A stretch of 64,000 nucleotides of DNA from Dendrocalamus latiflorus. Its lineage: Eukaryota; Streptophyta; Magnoliopsida; Poales; Poaceae. The stretch's first letter is position 1, and every line of letters begins with the position of its first letter. The notes under the pieces are model-generated. The model was given only the letters and a program-made list of their open reading frames with translations. It did not search any database and was not told the origin of the DNA. Where the stretch lies: assembly GCA_017311315.1 (NCBI GenBank), contig CM029669.1:17023102-17087101 (forward strand), in the 5' to 3' direction. The position numbers and the translations under genes are program-made. Of the stretch, positions 36,013-46,453 are shown in pieces.

Positions 36013-37860
36013 ATGACTGACATCATAATTTCAATTTCCTTTAGAAAAATAATTCCAGAAAATCAGCCATTTTCTTTTTCTCTGATTTTAAACTTCCGAG
36101 AGCTCATTCTCTTTCGTCCTAACTCCGATTGAGCCCATTTAAATTTCTAAATTCATCAAAAATTTCAATCTATCCATTTCTACCCTCAATTTAAATATTT
36201 GTAGTTTATTTGAATTTATTTGAATTTTATTTGAGTTTGGTGGGTTATTTTTCACATGTAGACTACGACGATTCTGGAGAATTCTACGATGACGATTCAC
36301 ACCCATTTGAGGAGCAAGGCAAGTCACATACCTTGACCATGTTGATCCCAGTTTGTAAAATAAAATTATGATGTTTAAATTATTCTGCATGTATATTTTT
36401 ATTCAATGTATCTCATTCCAATTTTTAATATAGTTAATGCCTACTTGTTAATTCCTCCATTGACATTGAATTCATCGATACGTTGTCACCCTAGAATTAA
36501 ACTCTAGTTAGTACACTAGTATTGACTAGAGAGTTTTATATCAAATGCTTAGACCTGCTTAGACATAATCTTTGTTTTGGGATAACCTTTTCACATAAAA
36601 TGATAAAGTTTTCAAATGTATTCTTGACTTCGGTGAGTCAAGAAGGATAATGAAATATTTTGCAATAAAATATAAAATCTGGTTTAGACTTAGGCTAATG
36701 GTTAGGTGGTGGGTGCAGGCATGCACTGTTGTTCGGTGACACGGTGTTGATTGTCGGGCACAGAGGGTATGTGGTTGAGCCTAAGTCAAATTAAGGACCG
36801 ATCTGTGAGCTACTATTGCAAAGCTCTATCGTACTACCAGAAGGCTGGTATGGGACAGTCCTGACTGATTAATTTGCGGGTCCCAACCCAAGTCACATCG
36901 TAGGTTGAAAGTGAGCATGGCGTAGGCTATGAGAAGCCTCACTCGGCTCAAGAGGGGGTCCCAGTCTGGTGGATTCCTTACTGGGGTGAAACCTTAGTGT
37001 TGGCTTGGCCAAGTTGAAGGCTTTGCATTGTAAAGGCCTTGTCATGATCTCTCTGCCGCACACCTAAGGAAGTGTGTTAATCACATGGCAATATGAGATG
37101 ATCATGTCTTGTGGGTAAACTGTACATCCTCTGCATGGTGTATAATCTATCATGGATAGCCGTGCCCACGGTCATGAGTAAACTGAGTAAAGTTTTTCAT
37201 GAATTAGACTTTGTTTTCAAAATGGTTTATGAAAACCTTATGGATGGTTAGAATCCATGAGAGATTGGAAGCGTATGGATGGATGGAATCCATACGAGAT
37301 CTTTTAGAAAAGATGGTCCGGGTGAGATGCCCTTGATTAGGTTAGTGTTTGGTCGGAGCCTGCACTAATGGTATTAATTTCATTTACAATTACTATTTTT
37401 ACTTATTGTATGTTCAACAACTTTCAATCTATTTACCGTTATTTTTAAATGCAATTTTATGCACAAATAACCCTATATGCCTTCATTTGTTGCCTTTATC
37501 ATTATATTGCATTTCTCTATGTGACTTGCAGAGTACAAGTTTGTACTCACTCTTGCCATCTCATCACAGAGGAGGAGACTTCGACTATGGTGAGGACCAG
37601 GATGAGCAGGCCATGTCTTACTGTCTTTTGCCTATGGACAAGCTTGGGCTTCACTTTATCAGTTGCTTCCATAGTTATTTAACTTTATTATTGTTGCCAA
37701 TGAGCATTAATGTAAACGCTGGCCATAAGGTTGTACTCTCTTATTTAATAAATTTGTCATTGTGCTTGATATGTATCCCTGTTATCACTGTGTGCACTAG
37801 TTGATCCTAGACTAGTGTGATTTACACAGAGGGTTTTGGAGTTGTTGCTTCGAGATCTGA
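36013..37860 (+). mobile_element. Ty3/gypsy LTR fragment
   Basis: The order of blocks matches the LTR at 30824-35660: GGCAAGTCACATACCTTGAC, CTGACTGATTAATT, CTCAAGAGGGGG, TCTTGTGGGTAAACTGTAC, TTTCAATCTATTTACCGTT, and CTGTGTGCACTAG. The family is related but diverged. No clean TG start or CA end was found; the right end is fused directly to CACTA transposase coding DNA near 37865. Confidence 0.7.
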
Positions 37861-38250
37861 CGTTCTTTTTCCATGAGTACAAATGGTTCGTCTTCGTATC
37901 CTGCACATTTGAGGTCCACGGTAGTGACGCCGTACTTGTCGACCTTTACACCCCGTGGGAGTTAGACCTAATAGCACCGAAATAGAGGAATCTTGAAAAT
38001 TACGTAGTCAAGCTCCCAAATCTCCTCTCCAAGCCCGTAGTACGAGCTTGGGCCAATGGTACTGACATGCGAATCATAAGCATCTATGTAGACACCTAAG
38101 TTTTGCACTATGATCTTTCTATCCTGATCTGTTGTATAAAATGTGTAGCCATTAATGTCGTATCCTTGCCATATCACAATTGTAATTTTTGGCCCTTTTG
38201 CCAACCATTGTAGTATTTCACTTGACAACCTCCCAGTCAATCACACCTTC

Positions 38251-41200
38251 CACTAGTAGTTTTCAGGTCTAGGACAACGGAGCGAAATCGTTGCAATAGG
38301 GCCAAAATAGATGCAATATGTACCTATTGCAACACATCACTTCCGTTGGCAAGCGTGGCAAGTACTTGCGTGCTTAAAAGATTGCGCAACGGATTGTGGT
38401 TTCGTTGCAATACCTATGGTTATTGCCATGCAATGTGTTGTGGCAATTGTTTGTTGTTGCAACGAATGATGTCGTGGCGATATAGGCTATTGCCACGGCT
38501 GACTCCGTGGCAATAGCTTCTTTTGCCACGAAGTTTGGTCGTGGCAATAGTATCATTTGCCACGAAAATATTGCGTGGTAATAGGTTCTATTGCCACGCC
38601 AATGGTTCGTGGCAACAGACCCTATTGCCACGGAGAGCATTTCGTTGCAACAGGATATATTGCTACGGGAGGCGTTTCGTTGCAGCAGGTTTAATTGCCA
38701 CGGGAGGCGGATCGTTGCAATATGTTTTATTGTCACGGAAGGCGTTTCATTGCCATAAAGTTATTGCAACGAAATATGTTTTGTGGCAAATAGATCCTAT
38801 AGCAACGAACATTGTTCGTGGCATATAGTGGAATCGCAGCATAGTAGCGGCGTTGCAACAGCCTATCACAACAAAATACCAATTTTGCATACAGGTTTAT
38901 CGCAACGGTAAAATTTGCGGTAGCATATTGAGCATATGATAGTTTATTATAATTTGTTGTTGCAAATTAATAATCAAATTAGGAACACGGTTGGATCAAA
39001 AACACATATATTAATTCAACACATAATAATTTAAAAGTGCCACCACTCATGCAAGAATTACATATCAATCTCCATACTTAAACTACAAAGTTTGTAACTA
39101 ATAACAAAAGTACTATTACTTCCATTCCATTTGTCCGTGCTTCTTTGCCATGTTGAATTTCCTGACTTGACGATGCCACGACTCTGTTTGCTCTAATCAA
39201 ATTGTTTCATCCTGATAGAACATGAACAATAAAGAGGGACCTTAATGTGAGTATTGTCCAGCAGCACATACTTAAGTACATCATAGTGCAAGTTTAGAGA
39301 TACGAGTTACAGCTGAAAATAGCAGTCCTGAGTTCTCTAGTTCAGTTGCGTAGCAAAGTATTTAGCAAGTGATTCCAGCAAAATTATTTAATTTCATTTC
39401 ATTTACCGATATATAGTAGCCCTACTTCACCTGGCATAATTTTCTAGTAGTTTAGAACAATATGCTATATTTGACATAAGAACAATGACAGATGAATAGG
39501 GATGGCAATCGGGCGCGGCGGGTACGGGTAGTGCTCGCCCATACCCATACCCGCGACCCCATTTTACGCCCACGGGCATACCCGCGAAGGACCACGGGTA
39601 AAAAACCTCGCCCATACTCGTCGCCCGCGGGTACCCGTCACCCCCGGGCATACCCGTTTACCCGCGAACTGAGATCCTGCAACTTTCGTCATAAGGAAAC
39701 AAATTAACAACATTACAAATTATTCCAGGTAACAATTCTTCCACCAAACATTATATATGTCTTGACATCGCCTCGGCCGCCTAGGCCCCGCCTAGGCGGC
39801 CTAGGCGCTAGGCCCCTGCTTGCCGCCCGCCTAGCGCCTACTTGAACATTGTGGGCGGGGCGGGTACGGGTGGAGCTTACCTATATTTGTGCCCGTTTAC
39901 CCGCTGGGCAGAGAATTTCCCCCGATTTCATACCCGTGGGCAAAAAATACATCCCATACCCGGCTCCATTAGGGTATTTACCCACGGGTGCAGGGGTAAA
40001 CGGGCACAATTGCCATCCCTACAAATGAAGATTAATCACATTTTCATTTCATACCTGCTGGTCCCTCCTTTTCTTCCACGTGTCGGACTCAAATAAAAAA
40101 ACACAATACGTGACTAACTCGGCCGACTTCATCTTAGAAAAGAAGTTCAAGTAATACTCGGCTAGAAAAGTTCTCTTTCCATTATACGTGACTAACTCGG
40201 CCAAAACGTGTAATACTAATGTTCGTCTCGAAAACAAAACGTGTAATACTCGTGTAATGCATGAAGCATTTTTCTAGCGAGTCACGTATGAAACATGCAT
40301 GCATGCATTTCTTTTCTCTTTGCTAGTCCCGTATGAAGCTTCTTCCATCTCCTTTGTGACATATGTGCATTTCTTCTTCTTTTTTTATGGCTCACATGCA
40401 CATGCATGATTTTCTTGCTCGGCTGATTTCTTCTGGCTTTGGCATCTCAACATCTCCTCATGCATAAACCTGTGATCAATTAAAATACTAACATTAGGTA
40501 GTAGCCAATTCTCATGTAAATTTAAGCTAAATTTAATTAGGAGCGAGTTTACCTGTTGATTAATCTTTTTAGCTCGTGCTCGCATAATCGGTCCGATTAG
40601 AATGTCCTCATTATCATGTACACTCGAAATGATGGACAATGGACTAATGTCGACGAGACCTTCTAAACGCATCTTCACTTTAGGCTTGTACAGATCGAGT
40701 ATAGGCCTGTATATAATTAAATAAAATAGTAGTAACTCTATATCTCTAAATATAATAATTAAAGACCCAATTAAATTAGAGTTCACATGATAATATTTAA
40801 TGTGGCTCAATAATACCTTCCAGTTAAATAATATATTTAACTGAGAAGTGCAAGACATGAGCGTATCCGCGTCATTTCGTGGCAATACAACTCATTTCAT
40901 ACGCATTGTATAGGAACCTTTTGCAACGCAATTGATGACTATGACAACGCAATAAAATTGTGGCAATATTGTCACCCACTCGCAACGAAATTCTATAAGG
41001 TGGCAATACCTCCTAACTATTGCAATGAAAATCAATATTATCACAACGCAAGACAACCGTGGCAATAAAGTCATACTACTCGCAACCATTTTCTAAATGG
41101 TGGCGATAAAGCCACCTTATTACAACGAATTCAATGACTATCGCAACGCAATATTTTAGAGGCAATACCGTGCACATATCGCCACGATTTTGGCAAAACG

Positions 41201-41281
41201 TTGCAATAGTACATACCTATTGCAACTAATTTAGTGTCGTTGCGATGCGTTTTGTGGCTAAAGGGTCGGAATTTAGTAGTG
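38251..41281. mobile_element. Non-autonomous CACTA inserted in the CACTA transposase
   Basis: It begins CACTAGTAGTTTTC and ends GAATTTAGTAGTG; TTC is duplicated on both sides (38248-38250 and 41282-41284), the 3-bp duplication expected for CACTA. Subterminal regions (38280-38900 and 40880-41275) are packed with ATTGCCACG / CGTGGCAAT and GTTGCAA words in both orientations. No transposase is encoded. It separates the two halves of the host DUF4216-like region. Confidence 0.88.
39497..40021. mobile_element. hAT-like MITE inside the inner CACTA
   Basis: The termini TAGGGATGGCAAT and ATTGCCATCCCTA are inverted repeats. The flanking 8-mers are CAGATGAA and CAAATGAA (one mismatch), matching hAT-type target duplications. 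The interior has many GGGTACGGG / CCCATACCCG words. A GGCGGCCTAGGCGC palindromic island at 39770-39840 may be a further insertion. Confidence 0.8.
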
Positions 41282-42849
41282 TTCAACCATTCGTTGAACT
41301 GATGGTTGTATTGTCTCGTGATCCAAACCTCTGACTGGCCTGCATTCTCTTGGCATAGCATGTCCATGTGCTCTTTAATATATAGGGTCACTTCAGTCAT
41401 GTGTTGTAAAACCGTAAAATAGGCTTGAGCATACATATCTCAATCCGGAGTTATTGCTTTCCTTCTGATAGTCCTGATACCCTCCAGCCTTCCCTTGTGA
41501 CGAGATAAAGGTATACTTATCAGTTCGACCTGAGCCATGTAGCCGATGCAGAATTCAATGACCTTTTGGTTGTATAACCTTCGGTGATGCTACCCTCCGG
41601 TCGAGATCGATTGTGTACATAGGACTTGAGAATTTCCATGTACCTCTTGAACGGGTACATATGATGTAGAAACATGGGGCCGCATATCTTTATCTCTTTC
41701 ACAAGGTGGACAATGAGATGGACCATGATATAAAAAAATAACGGAGGGAAATACATTTCTAGATGACATAGAGTTGTCACCATCTCGGTCTGCAGAGCAT
41801 CTAGTCTATTAGGATCAATGACCTTCTGAGCAATTGCATTAAAGAAATAACATAGCCTTATGATTGTTACTCGAACCTTGTTTAGCAAAATACTTCTAAT
41901 TGCAACAAGTAGCATTTGTGTCATTAGCACATGACAGTCATGAGACTTCATGCTAATTAATTTCAAATGTTCCATGGAAACAAGTTTCTTCATGTTGGTG
42001 GAGTGACCGGACAGAACTTTTACACCATGCAAGGACTGGCACAGTTGAGCTCTCTCGGACTTAGACAGAGTGTAGCAAGTTGGGGGAAAGGTACGTCTGG
42101 CCTTTATCGGTCTATATCGGTGCTAAATCTGTCCTGATGTTCATAGTGACCAAGTCACGCCTTGCGTTGATACCATCATTTGTTTTATCACAAACGTTCA
42201 GTAATAGACCAATAAGGCAAGTCCCAAAATATTGACCTCTTCTTCCACATGTTCTTCCGACAGGTCCTCAATTTACGTCCTTTTCTAAGCACAACATTGA
42301 TATCAAGTGAACTTCGATCTGAGCTGAGTTGCTAAACATCTTTAGATTATCACAATCAATGCATGGACAGTACTCCTAACTCACACGGTTCTCAACGTAC
42401 ATCCAGCTTCGGTCCATCTACGCTACATATGTAACAAATGTGTGTCAAAAATAATTATTAGCGCTATTATAGCAAATTAGACTAGCTATACTTAATTACA
42501 CATGACATCTATATTAGTTAGCTAGCTACCTAGCCACGTATTCATGACACAATAATATTAACCAAGAATATATTGAAGTAAACTAGGAGTACTTACTCAT
42601 TTTGAAATTGAGCAAAGTACCATTATCTTTCTAAACATAGCTAGCTAGCTAGATCTAAACAAAAATTTAGCTATCATCTCTTTCAATTACAAGGCATATA
42701 AGTTATTCGAAGCAATTGAGGACTAACCTCTGATCACTAAAAAGACGTATATAGATCTACAAGCGATATGTTTTCACCAAACTCCACAAAGCCGACCGCC
42801 TCGCTCCACCGATGTAGCGCAATGAAAATAGATCTGTGTCAAGACCACG

Positions 42850-43210
42850 TACGCCCGGTATTTAATAGCACAGATTATCCCAGACGATTCGAACCACAAA
42901 CGGTCTGTGACATGAACATTATCATAGACCATTCGTATTAATAACCGTCTGTGATAATTCACAGATGGTTATTCATACAAACCGTCTGTGATGTCTGTAA
43001 TATCACAGACGGTTTGTTATAAGAACCATTTTTGATGTCCACAATATTAGAGACGGTTTTTTGTATGAACCGTTTGTGATGTCCGCAACTTTCACAGACA
43101 GTTATTAACATGAACCATCTATGATGTCTCAATTATCACAGACGGTTGCTAGTATAAACCGTCTGTGATAGTTTAAGCACAGACGGTTCCGTATGAACCG
43201 TTTGTGATGT
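42850..43210. repeat. CACTA subterminal repeats (ACCGTCTGTGA motif)
   Basis: About a dozen copies of ACCGTCTGTGA or its complement, at 20-45 bp spacing, many in inverted pairs around GATG-TC-T spacers. The same motif recurs at 49040-49320, so the two CACTA ends belong to related families. Confidence 0.85.
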
Positions 43211-43249
43211 AGCTGTCCAGTATAGCCTCTTTTGTAGTAGTGAACAATT

Positions 43250-43967
43250 CTTTTGCTCATTGATTGGAATAGGTTTCTAACATCCTAGAGAAGGTGAGTA
43301 CCAAATTTCAAGTGAATTGGAGCTTTGATTTGATAGTTAGCTCAATTTGTGGTTTTAGCCTGGTTTTGGTGCAGCAGAGGTTCACGAGCCAATAGATCCT
43401 AATTTTCTTAGGTTCTTTCTTAATTTTTTTTGGTTGGGATTAAGTCATTTGGAATTGTGGATCAAAAGTTTCATTGATTTTCAAATTTGAAATAGTCCTA
43501 AAATTTACTTTGTTCCTTAATTCGAGGTTAGACTGCCCCTTAATGGAGGTCAGATCGCGAGCACTAGAGTCAGAGTCAGACTACCACCTCCATGGAGGTC
43601 AGGCCGCCACTCTTGTGGAGGTCAGATTGCCACCTTTGTAGAGGTCAGAAAAGGTGGAGGTCAGACCGCCACTCTTGTGGAGGTCAGACTGCCACCTTTG
43701 TAGAGGTCAGAAAAGGTGGAGGTCAGACCGCCTTAGACACGTCAAAGTATGTTTTGCTTAGTTTTGCTTTAACCTTTTCTTATGATTATTTGTTTTTGAT
43801 CTTCATAGATTCCATAGTTACTGGAGTAAAAAGTTTTACTTTTGTTCAAAGGAAATGATTTTGAAAAGCATTGAAATTAATTTGGGCTCCTATTCACCCC
43901 GTTAGTTGCTGATCTCGATCTTATAATTTTCGCTGTGTTATTGCAGATATTTGCAAGATGATTTTAA
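43250..43967 (+). repeat. Probable copia LTR fragment with 68-bp tandem repeat
   Basis: From 43596 to 43735 a 68-bp unit (GGAGGTCAGACCGCCACTC ... GTAGAGGTCAGAAAAGGT) repeats twice, preceded by partial copies. The GGTCAGACYGCC core resembles the GGTCAGACCGG words in other copia LTRs here. CTCCTATTCACCCCG near 43888 resembles the pre-terminal block of copia LTRs. The left end abuts the CACTA terminus, and the right part is interrupted by the element at 43968 and resumes at 45241. Family and ends are uncertain. Confidence 0.5.
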
Positions 43968-45240
43968 GGGCCTGTTTGGGAGAGCTCCACCAGCTCCAGA
44001 TCCACCTAGAAGGTGAATCTGGAGCTAGATCCACCGTGGAGCAGCTCCATCGTGGATCTGGGATTCGTCAAAGTGTTTGGTACAGCTCCACCTCCCTCTC
44101 TATCTCACTTCCACTGGGCCCCACGCGTCAGGGGGCAAAATGAAAAAAAAGAATTGCCGGCAGGCAGAGCACGACGTGCACGGCACGGCGGCTGGGCGGG
44201 CACGGCGCGCGGCAGAGGAGGAGGCGGAGAAGAGGAGGAGGCGGATCGGCGGCTGGGGGGCGGTGAGGCGGCTGGCCGGAGGTGAGGAGGAACTGGAGCG
44301 CTGGCGGTGAGGAGGAACTGGAGCGCCGGCGGTTGGAGGAGAGGGGGAAAGAGGTGAGGTGTGCGCAAGCACGAGTGAGGTATAGGGAGCTCACCGGTGT
44401 GGTCGAAGTGGACGGAGGGCAACGGAGGTGAGCCGGCAGCGAGCGCATGCGGCGGTGCGGCCGGGTCGCTGTGGCGGGGAAGCTTGGGCGGCGGAGGGCG
44501 GCGACCGACCACGGGGGTGGCTTTGGGACACCGAGGGGCAGCTCCTGCCGCGAGAAATCGGCCTGGGACCGCTTGAGGAGGGGGCGGTGGCGGAAGTGGC
44601 GGTGGCCGGCCGGAGGCGGAGAAGAAGCGTGCGCGGTGGATTCAAGTGGTGATTTCTCAATTCATCGCGTGGGGAGGCATCTCAAGGAGGAAGAAGGCGT
44701 GGGCGTCGCAGGCGAGGAGGAGGGCGGGGGCGTGGAGCGAGGAGACGAGGCCGGCGAGAGGAGGGGAGGGGGAAGCGGAGCTAGTGCTGGCGGGGATGGA
44801 TACGGCGGAGGTGAGGAGGAAGGAGAAGGTGTAGGCGTTGGGGAGGAAGGAGGAGGAGAGGAGGCGGCGGAGGCGGGGGAAGAGGCAGAGGGCGCGGAGA
44901 GGGGAGGCCGAGAGGAGGGAGCGGAGGAGGGAGTTGGGGAGGAAGCGGTCGGCGAGGAGGGAGGAGGTCGTGTGCGGAGAAGAAGAATGAAATAGAACGA
45001 ACCGTTTTTTTGTGTAATCAGTGGCATGGTGGGTAATTTTCCCCAACTCCACTAACTTGAGTTTGGTGGAGCACCCCTTGAGGTGCTCCACCAATTTGGT
45101 GAATCTGGAGTCAGATCCATGATTTTGGTGGAGCAGATCCACGGTGGAGCTGCTGGAGCTAGAACTGTTTGGCTAGTAAAATTGAATCCGGATCTGTTTT
45201 TTATGAATTTGGAGCTGGTGGAGCTCTCCCAAACAGACCC
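43968..45240. mobile_element. PIF/Harbinger-like element carrying gene-derived DNA (Pack type)
   Basis: The ends GGGCCTGTTTGGGAGAGC and GCTCTCCCAAACAGACCC are inverted repeats, and the inversion continues through CTCCACCAGCTCCA-type blocks for roughly 100 bp. TAA flanks both ends (43965-43967 and 45241-45243). The interior (44140-44990) is about 70 percent GC, unlike its neighbours, and includes a PPR-like coding fragment. There is no transposase, so it would need one in trans. The superfamily is inferred from the target duplication and TIR start. Confidence 0.8.
44657..44975 (-). pseudogene. Captured fragment resembling a PPR-protein gene
   Basis: A minus-strand frame reads ADRFLPNSLLRSLL, then ALCLFPRLRRLL, then LPNAYTFSFLLTSA, a Ser/Pro/Ala-rich stretch, and LVSSLHAPALLLACDAHAFF. 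PNAYTFSFLL is the typical start of a pentatricopeptide repeat helix, and the segment looks like the N-terminal region of a plant PPR protein, a family that binds organelle RNA. It is only about 100 codons. After DAHAF the frame departs from the expected sequence. It has no start codon of its own; the open frame begins in the element's terminal repeat. PPR assignment is by eye. Confidence 0.5.
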
Positions 45241-45243
45241 TAA

Positions 45244-46453
45244 GAAGTCATTCATCCTCTGGATTCACCATATCCGATTCTACAGGTAGGTAATTGCCGT
45301 CTTTCTTACGGTGATGGAATTAGGCTCACGATGCCTAGGAGAGTAGGAGGTGACTGGTCGTGCCGGATAAGGTTTGTCCAGCTACGGAGGAGGATGAGGC
45401 TAGGGCGCAAAAAATTCTCTTCAGTTGAAAACGATGGCACCAAAGCGGTACTTACGTACCATGAGATATTGTATTGTAAGAATATAACCTTAGTTTGTGT
45501 ATAAACTGTCGTTAGTAAATTTGGCATGTGATTAGGCCGCCCACGTGTGCAATTGATAATCATGGTTAGCTCTCGTTGGTACCCAACAGTCCATAATTGT
45601 ATAAGAATTTTTTTATATAGTTTGTCTAGGTGATCCTTTAGATTTTCTAAACTGAAATATTTTTGTTTCCAAAATTTTGGGCCTAACAATTGGGGCCATG
45701 TCTAATCTCTCCCCGTAGAGATTTTCCTCCGATACTTGGAAGTCACGAAATCCATCCATTATATTTTCCTACAAAGAATTTTCCTACATACGACCTAATT
45801 AACGTTCTCAACAGGAAAGGAACCTACAACCTCTTGCACAGCAGCTGATGATCTATTGATCTTCATGAAACAAGAGAGGCAAATTAGAGCATTTTTAGAT
45901 CTGCCATCGTGAATTTGTTGTAAAAAAAGAAACTGACAAGAGTTTAGCACACGCATTGACATTCAGAAAGTCTACAAGGTTAGTACAATTGTTGATTTTT
46001 CACCACCAACGCCACGTGCTACATGTTCCGTGGATCTTTAGCTAGCTAGCTAGGTTCCTCTGAAAATCTCCATGCATGCACCTTTCCAAGTTTCCATGTC
46101 CACGGTCGGACAAGTCGTCGGATCGCCGTGCACGATAAGCTAGATGCTAAAGAGTATAGACTAGAGGCTTCCAAGAACGGCTGGAGACTAGGAATAGTAC
46201 TATTTCCTTGTTTCTTATCCGACGTGGATAAGTTTAGCCCACTGCTGCTAGCTGTGACAGTTTAGATAGGATTGCTGCACAAAGTGCCAACCAAGCCAAG
46301 TATTTTGGTGTTCCAAGCAGGATATTGTAGAGGTCAATGGAGTCAAAACAATTCGTATACAGATTCATCACAAAACAGTATATACAATCGCTAATTCACT
46401 ATTAATTGACCCAAATCAACAAGTGCAGCGCATCCAAATTAACCCATGTGTTT
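45244..46453. other. Intergenic stretch, no recognised gene
   Basis: The first bases continue the LTR-like sequence interrupted by the Pack-type element. A minus-strand frame of 127 codons (45306-45689) resembles no known family. The remainder is AT-rich with no element ends recognised. Confidence 0.4.

Larger units (their letters stand above)
37871..42417 (-). pseudogene. CACTA TNP2-type transposase pseudogene, split by insertion
   Basis: It starts MDRSWMY at 42417, as in transposase-associated N-termini, followed by CPCIDC. After an internal deletion come NARRDLVTM, CYTLSKSE, a DUF4218-like block (KSHDCHVLMTQ, YFPPLFF, MVHLIVHL, RPEGSITEGY; 41520-42030), then WLAKGP, GYDINGYTFYT, DIWELDY-like EIWELDY and VPLFRC (DUF4216-like; 37990-38240), and VDKYGVTTVDL to about 37880. 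The catalytic part of TNP2 between the N-terminus and DUF4218 is mostly absent. In-frame stops (for example after ENRVS) and the 3.0-kb insertion at 38251-41281 make it non-functional. Confidence 0.85.
37871..43242 (-). mobile_element. Truncated autonomous-type CACTA (En/Spm) transposon
   Basis: The right terminus is CTTTTGTAGTAGTG at 43229-43242, reading CACTACTACAAAAG on the minus strand. Inward, 42860-43210 is filled with direct and inverted AACCGTCTGTGAT-type subterminal repeats, the presumed transposase-binding sites. A TNP2-type transposase pseudogene follows on the minus strand. The distal end is missing: coding DNA breaks off next to the gypsy LTR fragment. A second CACTA is inserted inside. 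Confidence 0.85.

Noticed and set aside
44105..44996. Glu/Gly-rich plus-strand frames in the PIF-like element
   Set aside because: They are opposite the PPR-like minus frame and low in complexity; the minus strand gives the more protein-like sequence.
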